This document shows positions 11,861 to 22,677 of a DNA stretch of 64,000 nt, in pieces. Under the pieces are notes generated by a model. It searched no databases. It saw only the letters and a program-made list of their open reading frames with translations, and was not told the DNA's origin. How positions within the stretch are numbered: the stretch's first letter is position 1; each line of letters starts with the position of its first letter. The stretch lies in contig JAPFBL010000007.1 of NCBI GenBank assembly GCA_026182355.1, forward strand, positions 2,260,745 to 2,324,744, given 5' to 3'. The stretch is from Hermatobates lingyangjiaoensis. Lineage: Eukaryota; Arthropoda; Insecta; Hemiptera; Hermatobatidae. Position numbers and translations under genes: made by a program.

Positions 11861-12005
11861 ATATTGAATATGACGAGCCAATCCCTGTTGCGTATCTTTT
11901 TGGACATTTCTTATTGGTTGTGGGTGTCTAACGTAAAAACACCCACAACCAATAAGAAATGTCCAAAAAGATACGCAACAGGGATTGGCTCGTCATATTC
12001 AATAT
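11861..12005. repeat. Perfect 67-bp inverted repeat, 11-nt spacer
   Basis: The left arm, 11861-11927 (ATATTGAATATGACGAG ... TTGTGGGTGT), is the exact reverse complement of the right arm, 11939-12005. The spacer is CTAACGTAAAA. Zero mismatches over 67 bp in AT-rich neutral DNA means a very recent or actively maintained structure. It has no similarity to the IR-1 family. Confidence 0.95.
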
Positions 12006-12598
12006 AAATATTGATAAATATATCGACCGTGAAGATGAACTTTATGTATGTACATAAGGAAAAATCGTCAGCATAAATGAATGTATGTTTAGAGGCAGAT
12101 TTATCAGCATGTCGTAGTTAATGATATTCTTTTTTCGTGGGAGAGACTGATATATTTTCTTTTTTAATACTTTATTGCATCCCTTTGCTCTCTAATATGA
12201 ATAAGAAAAAAATGAAGAAAAACCTTGAGATTAGCAAGTCTATTTAATATTCACAAAGAATTTATGTCTACCCTATAATGACTGCACAACACTAATGTTG
12301 TTCACAGATATCTGGGACATGTGTGATTTTCAACGGGTTTTTATTTAATGTGAAACGATAGACTTTTATGGCATACAGTCGTATCATTACAATGACTTAA
12401 GGTTGAGCTTACTGTGATTGTAAGGCTAGTTAGATTGAAGGATGATTGTAGGCTCAGAATTTAGTCTTGAGCGGGATTAAATCGATAACGATACGAGATA
12501 AGCAGACACTACTTCGTGACCTTGATCTGGGGCAGCCAATGTAACATGGTTCAATAGACCTGCTTTTTTTCTGTTAATTCCTATATTGGTTGCATCAA
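12006..12598. other. No recognised gene
   Basis: AT-rich intergenic DNA, nothing recognised. Confidence 0.5.
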
Positions 12599-12702
12599 AA
12601 CCTGTGAAATAAGATTATCCCAACCTGTGAAATAAGATTATCCCAACCTGTGAAATAAGATTATCCCAACCTGTGAAATAAGATTATCCCAACCTGTGAA
12701 AT
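12599..12702. repeat. 23-bp tandem repeat, 4.5 copies
   Basis: Four identical head-to-tail units containing AACCTGTGAAATAAGATT and ATCCC, followed by a 12-base partial unit. The copies are uninterrupted. Confidence 0.95.
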
Positions 12703-14364
12703 TTCTGATCCCAAGGAGGAAAGGGTGGTACCGGTAAAAATACTGTTGATAGATGACAATATCTCTTAACACACTAACATATAATATCCACCTAAATGTC
12801 TGTATAGTGTCACCTGTTTTGAAATAATTTGTCCACCCTTCTTAGTCAAGCTACCCTAAAGGAGGTATATAAATAAAGCCGATATGTGTTAGGGACTTTA
12901 TTTTCAAGTTTATATGTACAAATATCATTTATCTGTGTTTCTTCGATGCGTCTCATGAAAGACTTGTATTTGAACGGAAGAAATGACTCGAGAGTGCAGC
13001 GTCTTCAATCATGTTTAGAAACCAAACTCTGAAAATAGTATAATCTGGGCAAAGACTCCTTGGCCTTTTTGGAGATTTCAAATGAAGAGAAATACATTGA
13101 GTCATCGAAGTCTTATTATAAAATATAATCTGCATCATCAAGCCCTTTGGAACAAACTGTTTTCCTTCTGTAAAAACTCTACCTATGCTCTGAATCTCCA
13201 AGAAGATTTATTTTTTTCATGACTAAGCACCCTGAAGACAAAGAAAATGAGATCGATGTTTTTCTTAATCGACGAACTACCGAATAATTTGCTTGTCCTT
13301 AATGTCTGTAATTACCAAGAAGGATCAAGTTAAAGTTTTGATGCTTCAGAATTGATTCATCGATGTATTTATCAAGTTCTGATGGTGAGAAAATCAACAG
13401 CAATAGTGATAACATTGCACTTCTGGAGTCGATCTACTATAGTACCACAGTCAAATACAATCTCTTTGAAAGACAGAGAAGAAATCCACTATTCTAATTT
13501 TTACTTACTAACTGCAATAAAAACGTTAAACATTAATATGTATTTCATTTATGTACTCTTTTTAGGACAACTTGAACAAATGGTTTATGGCAATAATTTC
13601 ATAATATCTTTTCTAATCAAAAACAAAATCAGAATAAAGATTAAGAAAAAACTACTGTGTAACATAATACAATTTAATTTCAATTTTTGAGCTTTCTTTC
13701 TTTAAGTGATTTATTAGGAGTGAGGGATTATCTATTTCAAGATCTAGTTCAACTTCAATATCTAGGTTGCGCAATCTGTGACGACTTGCATAATGTTCCT
13801 TCCACCTCCCGCATGTTGTACAATTCCATAATTAATTACAGCTGATATGCGGGGGATTACATTAATCCTCGATGCCATTATATCTGTTATCGAGAGTCTC
13901 TGAAGCAGGTTTTACTAACACCTTTGCCTGATACTATCTTCATAGTTTCACTATCTAAATTATACATCTATTTTAACAGAATGAATTGCTAATAAATTTA
14001 TACTAAGCTTGAATTACCGATTGCCTACCATGTAACTCTAGATAGTTCAATTTTAATGAACCCAAACCACTTAGAAACAGGATGTTACGGTATTAACATT
14101 CATATTTCAGGTATTTGAAAGGAGCCTGTAGAAGTATACAATTTCCTGACTGATAAATTAATTTTATTTAGAGAAACGGTAACACTGACAGTTAAGCTCC
14201 TATTGAAACACTAATTGCACAAAACTAAACATTTTGGCCTGCAATTAATATGTGTAAAAGTAGTAATCATCACAATGTGAAAATGAAATAGTTTTCAAGT
14301 TTTTTGAGGTAGCACGATGTTTTAGAACTATAACTTTAAAACCTGATTTTATATATATAGTAAT
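12703..14364. other. No recognised gene
   Basis: Short frames of 80-112 codons exist on both strands but have AT-driven composition and no family resemblance. No repeat element was recognised. Confidence 0.45.
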
Positions 14365-14572
14365 GACATGGGAAAAAAAGACTACAATCTATCAACCGTA
14401 ACAAGCGGTCTTCGTCAGAGTCAAAAACCCAACTGAAAACCCAAAAAAGCAGTTGAGTTTTTGACTCTGACCAAGACAGCTTGTTACGGTTGAAAGATCT
14501 TAGCCTTTATTCCCAATTTTATATTGTGGTTTGATCATTGATTGTTATTTCACGTGTTTGTGTGAAATCTTG
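14365..14572. mobile_element. IR-1 foldback element, copy 2
   Basis: Inverted arms around CAAGCGGTCTTCGTCAGAG (left) and GCTTGTTACGGTTGAAAG (right), flanked by TATATATA on both sides. The right arm carries CTGACCA instead of CTGACGA, so the hammerhead-like core is damaged there. Confidence 0.85.
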
Positions 14573-14639
14573 TTTTATATATATATATAAATTAAATGAT
14601 CCACGAACTAAACAAACTAAATTTACTAAAAGAATAAAC

Positions 14640-14735
14640 ACAAAAGAAATGACAGAAACTCATTACTACATTCTTGATGATGAGGCAATCGAAATATTGT
14701 AGTGAGTTTCTGTGATTTCTTTAAGTAAGTTCTTT
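14640..14735. repeat. Inverted copy of the AGTGAGTT motif family
   Basis: CAGAAACTCATTACTACA on the left pairs with TGTAGTGAGTTTCTG on the right. Between them lies TTGATGA...AATCGAAATA, a diverged CTGATGA...GAAA core. Confidence 0.65.
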
Positions 14736-15029
14736 TTGTATGAAGTGATTCTTTTTGAACTTTTGATGCTGAAGGACAATTTTTGTGTTCACAAACTATA
14801 CATATCACAAACCATCACATACGATACATATTAAATGTTAACTAAAAGCCAGAATCACACCGACTTTAACCAAAACAGTATGCTCATATTTCTATCAAAA
14901 AGAAAAAAATTCGACTTTTTATAATAAAATACCGGTAAAAAAATGAGCAACTAGGGTACTTCAGAGATGACAACAACTTAATTATAAATTTTGATAATTA
15001 TAGCTCGTTTTGTTTTTTGAGATATCCCA

Positions 15030-15031
<2 letters not shown>

Positions 15032-15107
<76 letters not shown>
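15032..15107. repeat. (CA)n microsatellite
   Basis: About 38 uninterrupted CA dinucleotides. Confidence 0.97.
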
Positions 15108-15109
<2 letters not shown>

Positions 15110-16889
15110 GTGACTTAAATAAATGAAAAACTACATAAATATATAGATTTTTAATGGAAAAATCATGTATTTCTATTAAAAACATGACTTCAAAATTTTG
15201 ACAGGAATTCATAACTGCCATTTCTCTGTGTTTCTTATAGCGAATAATGCAGCTCCCGGGTTCAAATCCCTGGATTTGGTTCTCACATCTCCAAATGTGA
15301 GATAAATTTGCAATGTTTTAAATTAACGCAGCATTGTTAAGTATTACGTTGCAATATTTTTTAAGTATTTAGAAGCAGTATTAAATTTATGCATAGTAAC
15401 GAGAGTTTTCATTGAAGCATCTAATTATCAAACAATCTTCTTGAAACCTAAATCTCTGTCGGATTGTTTAACAAACATATTTTCTAACATATATCGTTTC
15501 AAAGCAGACTAATCAAAATAATTGGAAGAAGGGCAGCAAAAAAAAACACATAACTATTTAATTAGATGTTTCTTATAAAATTATTTTAATATTCAAAGGA
15601 TACAAATATATAATAATTATATTATTATACTATAATTATAAATTACAGTATAAGTTATTATTATAATATATAGTTATATATAAATATAAATCCCTATAAT
15701 GTAAATTAACTCTATACTTTTATTAGTTTATTCTCTGATATCAACTTACTGCTCGAATCATCGATTTCAGCAGAGCCATTGGTTTGATGTGCTCCGGGTC
15801 CTATATTCTTTTACAGTTCTTTTATTATATTATAAAATCTGAAGATATGAAGAAATATGTCGTTAAGAAAATGATTCTATTTAAAGAAGCCGCAAGGTTT
15901 GTTTGAAAAGCGATATTGATAGTGTTTACTGGTAACTTATAAACTTCTAAGGGTTGATGAGATATGAGCAAAGAGCGCTCGGAGGGAGTATAGCCATTAC
16001 TGGTGATTATGAGGTCAAGGCAACACAGGCAATATTCTCTTATTAATCTGCCTCCAGCACTCAGACCACTTCATTGCCAAGCTGTTTTTCATAAAAAAAA
16101 ACCTTCTCTGATCATATTCGTCTGCCATTCAAAATGTTTCATACAGATACTATATTCACTTTTCATGAGTCACATTTAAGTAATAATATCTAAAGTTATC
16201 CTCATTACAAATTTAATTGATTTCTTTATTAATTGCATAGTCATCTCTGATATAACTTACTGATCGAAACATCGTTCACAGTAGAGTCATTGGTTTGATC
16301 TACTCTGTTGCCTATATTATTTTATAGCTCTTAATAGGACCGGTGTTTTCTTATTTTCGGCTAAATCCTTCATATTTTGGAACTCGTCATAATGGGAATT
16401 CTATTGAAGTAAATGCCCTGAGGGCTTTATATATCATCAAGAGTGTAAAAGTTAAAGTATAGAATTTTACACAAAATATATTTAAAACGCATGAACAAGT
16501 TTTTGTTTATATTCTATAGTTAAAGAAGTGGGGAAATTGTTCCACTGACGAAGTTTATCTATTCCAGATAACAAGAATATCCCCACTTGTTTGACCATTT
16601 TTTAGTTAGAATGTTATCCAACTTATGTATGTTACCCAGGTTTCTTCTACCCAATTTATATTTATGTATATACTTTAAAAAGGTTAAAAGTGGTCCACCC
16701 GAACTTCACAAAACTGAACAACATAAAATAAAGAACAAACTTTTTACTGAGTCCAATATTATGAGGCAGTTGATCGTCGGGGAAATCAGAAGAAGAGAGG
16801 AAGTGTGATTGGGAGGGAGTAGTAGTCATTCTGGGTAAAAATAAAATTACTCAGAAAGACAAAATACCACAGAGTCACACTTGAATTGC
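15108..16889. other. No recognised gene; one box-B-like patch
   Basis: AT-rich DNA. GGGTTCAAATCCCTGG at about 15258 resembles a tRNA/SINE box B, but no matching box A or acceptor stem was found, so no tRNA gene is called. A TA-only run lies at about 15605-15690. Confidence 0.4.
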
Positions 16890-17060
16890 TCTGAAATGGG
16901 ACTAGGATCTTTCAATTAAAATATCTGTCTTCGTCAGAGACACTTGAATTTCATTAGTGACAAAGACCAGTTGTTTAGACGTTATGTTGTTTATTTCACA
17001 TGTTTATTGTGAAGAACACATGAGAAAATGATAAAGACTCACTCCCATATTTCGTCATCC
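16890..17060. mobile_element. Diverged IR-1 relative with AGTGAGT motif
   Basis: GGATCTTTCAATT...TGTCTTCGTCAGAG (minus strand: CTGACGA...GAAAGATCC) and a decayed right arm ending TTTATTTCACATGTTTATTGTGAA. A minus-strand ACTCACTCCCATATTTCGTCATC follows at 17037-17060. Confidence 0.55.
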
Positions 17061-18110
17061 GTTATAATAAGAGATGTTTGTAACTTGACCAAAATTTAAA
17101 CGAAGTCTTGATTTGCCTTATAGCCATGGCATCTTTTCATGATAAAGACGGATGTAGAACAATTGAGGTCATTCTTTGTCAATGTTTTTCTATTGGGTAT
17201 TTCTGTGATCAATCAATTTCTTACTGAACCATTGTATTTTTTTTTAATTATTATAGATTTATTTAATTTGGCACAATGGTAAACATGAGTTACACATGCT
17301 CCTTACGTCCTTCCAAGCATTGTCTTACTCATTTCCTTTAAGTATCAAGTGTCCAATATCCTGATTTCCTTTTTGGATGTCAATGTCATCTACGATAATG
17401 AATACTTAACTACTTCCGTACACATAAAACCAACTATAGATAACGAGAGAGAGAGAGAGAGAGAGAGAATATGTATTGAGGAAAAACAATAATGAAACTC
17501 ACTATATTATAACATCCATCATCTTCAGGAGAAGAAGAACTAACAAAAGCTCCTATGGGGAACATATAGTCTGTTTTGCCTGTTCTTTTTGTCCAAGTAG
17601 TTAATTCATTACTCTTTTCGAACATCAAATTTAGTATTTAAAAAATAAACGTAGGGAATACCAATACTGTTTTTGGAGCATAAGATAAAATATCATATGG
17701 AACTACAATTAAAACTAGATAAGAATATAAAATTTTGTAAAAAAAAAACAAGTGACTTAATGAGAGCAGCTTGTTGGAAAGGAACGATTGTAATGACAGG
17801 TAGTCGTGAAGGGTTTTAGAGATTTACTCCAGTGTTTGATTAGGTGTTATCAGTGAGTGCCCAGCGATGCGGGCTTTGCTAGTTAGTCAGTCTCTAACAC
17901 CCCCCAAAAGCACCTGTATCAAATGTCGCGTTCCTTCTACTGTTTGACGCATTATTCCGTACCTTTTCAATTTAATCCTTATTTATTTGTAATTCTTTGT
18001 TTGCTTATACATAACAGTATGCAGTCAATCAAATTGTGAGATAGCACATTTGATTGAATGTATGCTCTATGAATTATTAGAGCACATATTCATACTCATA
18101 TTTAATCGAT
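17061..18110. other. No recognised gene; GA microsatellite
   Basis: A (GA)n run occupies 17443-17468, followed at about 17495-17530 by a minus-strand ACTCACTATATTATAA...CATCATCTTCAGGAG motif remnant. A GC-richer stretch at 17780-17930 is unassigned. Confidence 0.4.
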
Positions 18111-18310
18111 AAAAAGATTTCACATAAACACGTGAAATAACAATCAATGATCAAACCACAACATGAAATGGAAAAACAAGACTAAGATCTTTCATCCGTA
18201 ACAAGCGGTATTCGTCAAGTTTAGTTGGGTTTTTGACTCTGACTAAGACCGCTTGTTACGGTTGAAAGATCTTAGTCTTGTTTTCCCATTTCATATTGTC
18301 GTTTGATCGT
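18111..18310. mobile_element. IR-1 foldback element, copy 3
   Basis: The left arm starts AAAAAGATTTCAC and the right arm runs GACCGCTTGTTACGGTTGAAAG to CATATTGTCGTTTGATC. The inner loop differs from copy 1. The right arm carries CTGACTA, a mutated core. Confidence 0.86.
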
Positions 18311-19405
18311 ACTTTTATATATAAATGTATATGGTAGAATAAGAAAGATTTATAAAGAATTACTCAGTTTTTCAATTTCAAATCAAACTTTTGATTTAAA
18401 ACCTTCTTCATAAGCTGAAATAAGAAATTCTGAAGTGTGAAAAAAATGAGCTATTAGATTAGAGTTTGAAATGAATAACTTTAGTAATAGATATTTTGGC
18501 TTTAACTGTCGGCTTTAAAGAGGACACCACTGATTTCATACCTGCACCTATGAAAAAGGACTTAGACAAAACAGAATCTCCGACTTTGACTGTTTTATTT
18601 CATCTTTGGCGATTCCTAACATTTTATATTCTATTATGTTGCTCGGTCCATACATTCATCAAGTTATATGTCACAAACCAAGTCCAGAATAAAAAAAAAA
18701 TAAAAACCATATTTACAATCCCTAATTTTCGGTATGACCAAAATATTGAACAACCAATATTTCCGATAATAAACAAAAAAATATTATTTACACATTATTG
18801 TGGAAATATTTTGAGATAGAAGTAAAAACATTTAAATAAAAACGAAATGTTATAAAGAATTATTTCATTCGGTGATAACATTTAATGGATATCAGCTATA
18901 CATTCAATTCAGTTCTTTGAGTGGTTTGTGTTTTTTTTATAATAAATATCTTCAAATGTGAAATATATTTATTGTTAAATCGATATAGATTATTATTCAA
19001 ATTTTAAAAACAAGTTATTATCATAAATGGCTGAAGTTGAACTCTGAGTTTCTATAAGATGAAGGCAATAACAATATTGCCTTTGCAATAATCAAATAAA
19101 TGATCATTATTACAATAAAATAATAAATATATATAATTAATAAATCAAATTAATGATTAAAAATGTATGGATTTCCTATTGCACACTAATTACGCACACT
19201 AATTATCGCACACATATTATATTATGATTTGATAATACCAAATCAAAATTTTAAAGTCTCAGTAATTACCAAGAGTAGAGTATTTTATTTCTGTATAACA
19301 GTATTATTATGACAGAAGAAAAGCTTAGTATTCCTGTTCATATGAAGAACATTACCCTCATGAAGCATTTGCCAAAATAACAGAGAACATTTCGAGAAAG
19401 TTCAC
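18311..19405. other. No recognised gene
   Basis: AT-rich DNA. A 107-codon plus-strand frame at 18496-18819 has no recognisable domain and AT-driven composition. Confidence 0.4.
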
Positions 19406-19698
19406 CTAATTTGTTATTTTACATCCATTTTAGCTAAGGCCGAGCCATATTACTGCGTTGGGGTCAGCTAATTTGTTATTTTGCATCCATTTTAGCCAAG
19501 ACGAGCCATATTTCTGCGTTGGGCTCAGCTAATTTGTTATTTTGCATCCATTTTAGCTAAGGCCGAGCCATATTACTGCGTTGGGGTCAGCTAATTTGTT
19601 ATTTTGCATCCATTTTAGCCATACTTCTGCGTTGGGCTCAGCTAATTTGTTATTTTGCATCCATTTTAGCTAAGGCCGAGCCATATTACTGCGTTGGG
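19406..19698. repeat. About 62-bp tandem repeat, 5 copies
   Basis: Units contain GCTAATTTGTTATTTTGCAT, CCATTTTAGC, AAGGCCGAGCCATA and CTGCGTTGGG. One internal unit lacks the AAGGCCGAG block. Two unit subtypes alternate (ATTACTGCG...GGGGTCA and ATTTCTGCG...GGGCTCA), which suggests higher-order duplication of a two-unit block. Confidence 0.92.
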
Positions 19699-20207
19699 CT
19701 TCTTTATATATGCTGTCGTAAATTTTACTTCATTCAGTTTATTAGAAAAGGGATCTTCAACGAGTACAGACTCTGGACCGTCAACTTTACGTTATCTCTC
19801 TGAGATACGGCGTGATAAAAATTTTTTATTCTTTCACATGAAAAATCTTGGGTCTTGCCAAAATTCTTCAGTTCTTCCTCAAATTCTTCAGCACTTGCAA
19901 TCTTCAGTACAAAAGGCAAACCCGTTATATATTCACTTTAACTCAGTTGACTTGTATATCTGTCAAAATCGATTTTCAATGACCACTATACTTTACTTTC
20001 GGTAAAGTAAAAAGAGAAGGATCCCAAGCACGCAGATGATGTATGGTTGGGAAAAAATAAAAAAAGGAATTGAAGATAAGCAAATAAAGTATCTGTAGAT
20101 GAAAAGTTTTGAAAAATAAGAAAAAAGAAATAAAATTAGTTCTGTGAAAACAAGGTCACAAGTTGCATAATCAGTGATTATGCGGTATTTACACATTTTG
20201 GGAAAGA
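19699..20207. other. Unassigned; recurring terminal motif
   Basis: A 61-codon minus-strand frame (19734-19919) contains KIASAEEFEEELKNFGKTQD and looks more protein-like than its surroundings but matches no family I know. CACTATACTTTACTTTCGG at about 19982-20000 recurs in variant form near 26442 and 58091. Confidence 0.3.
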
Positions 20208-20395
20208 AAACCGTGAACAGTCTTCACATATAAATGTTTAATAAAAACAACGCATTTTCAAGTACTGTGGTTCATCAGGTTACATTAATGATAGAGGGTT
20301 GGCTATAATACCCTGAAAATTAATACAACCTGAGGAAGAGCTCTGTATGTTTGAAAAGTGTTGCTTTTATTAAGCCTTTGTATGAAGAGTTTCTA
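20208..20395. mobile_element. Foldback element IR-5, CTGANGA/GAAA in both arms
   Basis: Left arm (minus sense): CTGATGA (20272-20278) then 12 nt then GAAA (20256-20259). Right arm (plus): CTGAGGA (20330-20336) then 16 nt then GAAA (20353-20356). Outer arms pair CTTCACATA/TATGAAG and AATAAAAACAACGC/GTTGCTTTTATT. The sequence is unlike IR-1, but the motif layout is the same. Confidence 0.6.
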
Positions 20396-22541
20396 TTAGT
20401 ATTTTTGTACAAAATGGGTACATATAATTTTAAATAATTATATCGATACATTTGCCTAAAAAATATTTGAAATATAAATTTAATAAGTCAACTAAGGAAA
20501 TTTGAACTAAAACTATTAAAGAATATTATGAGAAAACCGGTAATATTAACTGAATTGGGTGTCAAATAACAAATAAGCCGTACTTTCTACCCAAGATTAG
20601 CCCTTAAGAAGAAAGTCTACAAGTCAAGGTGGTGTAAACAAACATATTGTGTAACCGTAAAGAACATTAAAAAACTGGGAAAAAAAAATCAAAATTAACA
20701 TATTTGTTTTAAAGGAGACATATGTATTGAAACCATGAGTAGTAGAAGGTAGGACATTGCATTAAGCAAGGAAATGTTCTTTTCTTTTTATAAAGTTTCA
20801 AAAAATGAAGCAATCATGTTTGAGAACCTAAATAGGGCATGAGCTGGTAATGGCATTCATGCATTAGGCGATGTAGATAAGCCGAAAGTGCGGAGTTCTC
20901 GTCGGCTTACTCTAAGCCAGCGTAAATCAAGCCTTACCTCACATCCTCTTGCTTTATTTCTCTAGTACACTGCTTTTGGAACGCATAAAAAATCTCTCTC
21001 CAATAGCTAATGATATAGAATTTAAACTGTATCAACATATTTTAAAGCATGTCTTTAGATTCTGAAAAGATTTCCACAAAATGGAATTCTAAATTGCAAA
21101 GCATATTTTTCATAGCTATTATTGATTCAATACCACTTAGTCATTCATCATACTTATCATAAAACTTTAATTTTGCAGGCTTTCATATCAATTTGATTAA
21201 GATCTGCAAAAGTGAATTAAATGATACTTATTTCAGGATGGCACAACCTTTGATTAGTCAAAAAAAAAACAAACAAGGTATAATTTTCAAGAATAAAGAT
21301 AAATAACGATTTGTTTTCTCAAAAAGTTTTATTTTTTTAGAAACTAAATTCATTATTTATCTCCTTTTTGAATATGGGGTACCTCAAGTTAAACAGTTCA
21401 ACCGTTACAAAGATAGTATTACATTCTGTTTACGTTATAACTGCCTTCTTTCTTTGTCACATAGCTTGTTTTTTCATCTTCAAAAATATGCTACTTTTTT
21501 CTCAAAGAATTTATTCAATAAAATTCAAAGGAAAATCAAATTAAACTAGACTAGTCAAATCAGACATTGTCGATTGTGGTGTTAGTTTCAAGGGGCATTT
21601 ACATTTTGAAAGCATGTATAATCAGTGAAATGAATAGGGTTGCTAAAGGACACTTCTATTTATTTCATATATATATATATATATCAGCTGAATGTTGAAT
21701 ACATTTAAACTGTTTGTCATATACCACTAAGAGCGTTATTGAATGTAAACAGTTATTCGTGTTTTACAACACATATTCAACAAGCTGTATACATTCCTTT
21801 TGAATTCGTGTTAGTGAGTCTTTGAAACTAATCTGGTTAAATGATTGTTTGCGATGATTTCACTTAGAAGACTTCACCTTTTCTGCAGTTTTGGGATTAA
21901 AACTATGATTTTTTTTTCTAATTCAGACATTACCAAAAAACTGGTAGTTAAACTGATTCTAAATTGAGAGAAGTATTTCTGTCAATACAGTAAGGTATTC
22001 TAACGAGTACCTGACATCGTATACTCTATCACTCAAGCTTACGATCTTTCGTCTTCAGTACTCAACTCAAGTGTGTCTCGTTTGTAATTGATGTCCCTTC
22101 ACAATACCTGGTTGATACTAAATTCGGAGGACACTGGAATTATTACAGTAAATCCTTAACGATTTGTTAATTCTCACTTAATGGCCTTCACTTCCCTAAT
22201 GGAAAGTGTGGAGCCTGTTTTTTACCTACTTCAGTAATGGGTTGGCACATTTCTGGATTGATTCTACATCGGGAGTTCCAAATTTTCGCTTACGTAAGTT
22301 TATGACATTATGCATCTTTAATGAATAGCTAGTATTTCTTAGAAATGAAGATTTTCCATTTCTCATGTGGAAAATCCAGAGTAATTTCATAGAATCAAGC
22401 CTCAAATCTTGTTCTAAAAGTAAATACACTTCTAATGTTCCCAAACCTTGTCATCTAATTAATGCAACAGTATATATATATATATATATATGTATATAAG
22501 ATATGATAAAAAAATTGCTTTAGAATAAAATAAGTAATCAC
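20396..22541. other. No recognised gene
   Basis: AT-rich DNA. A TA microsatellite lies at about 21668-21683 and another at about 22472-22490. No coding region was recognised. Confidence 0.45.
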
Positions 22542-22677
22542 CTTCTTGATGACTTCTACCAGGGTGCATGGTGGCTTGGTAGATACGACCATTTGTCTCC
22601 GTATCAGAGGCTTGGGTTCTCGACCCTCTCGATCGTTTGTGTTGTCCAGCCATTTCGTATCTGACTTGATAAGATGT
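22542..22677 (-). other. Candidate unassigned exon, minus strand
   Basis: Read on the minus strand, a GC-richer block is bounded by possible splice sites: TTGTAG before the 5' end, and AAG|gtgatt after the 3' end at 22542. A better acceptor (T-rich tract then AAACAG) lies at 22701 further upstream. Two frames are open across the block. One reads HLIKSDTKWLDN...PPCTLVEVIKK; the other starts MAGQHKRSRGSRTQASDTET. Neither matches a family I recognise. With the upstream acceptor, a third frame (MSTRKVVDILSSQIRNGW...) ends at a stop inside the block. Confidence 0.25.

Noticed and set aside
14982..15221. Minus-strand ORF with Cys-Val repeats
   Set aside because: Translation of the (CA)n microsatellite.
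15241..15300. tRNA gene suggested by GGGTTCAAATCCC
   Set aside because: No box A at the right spacing and no acceptor stem; more likely a SINE fragment.
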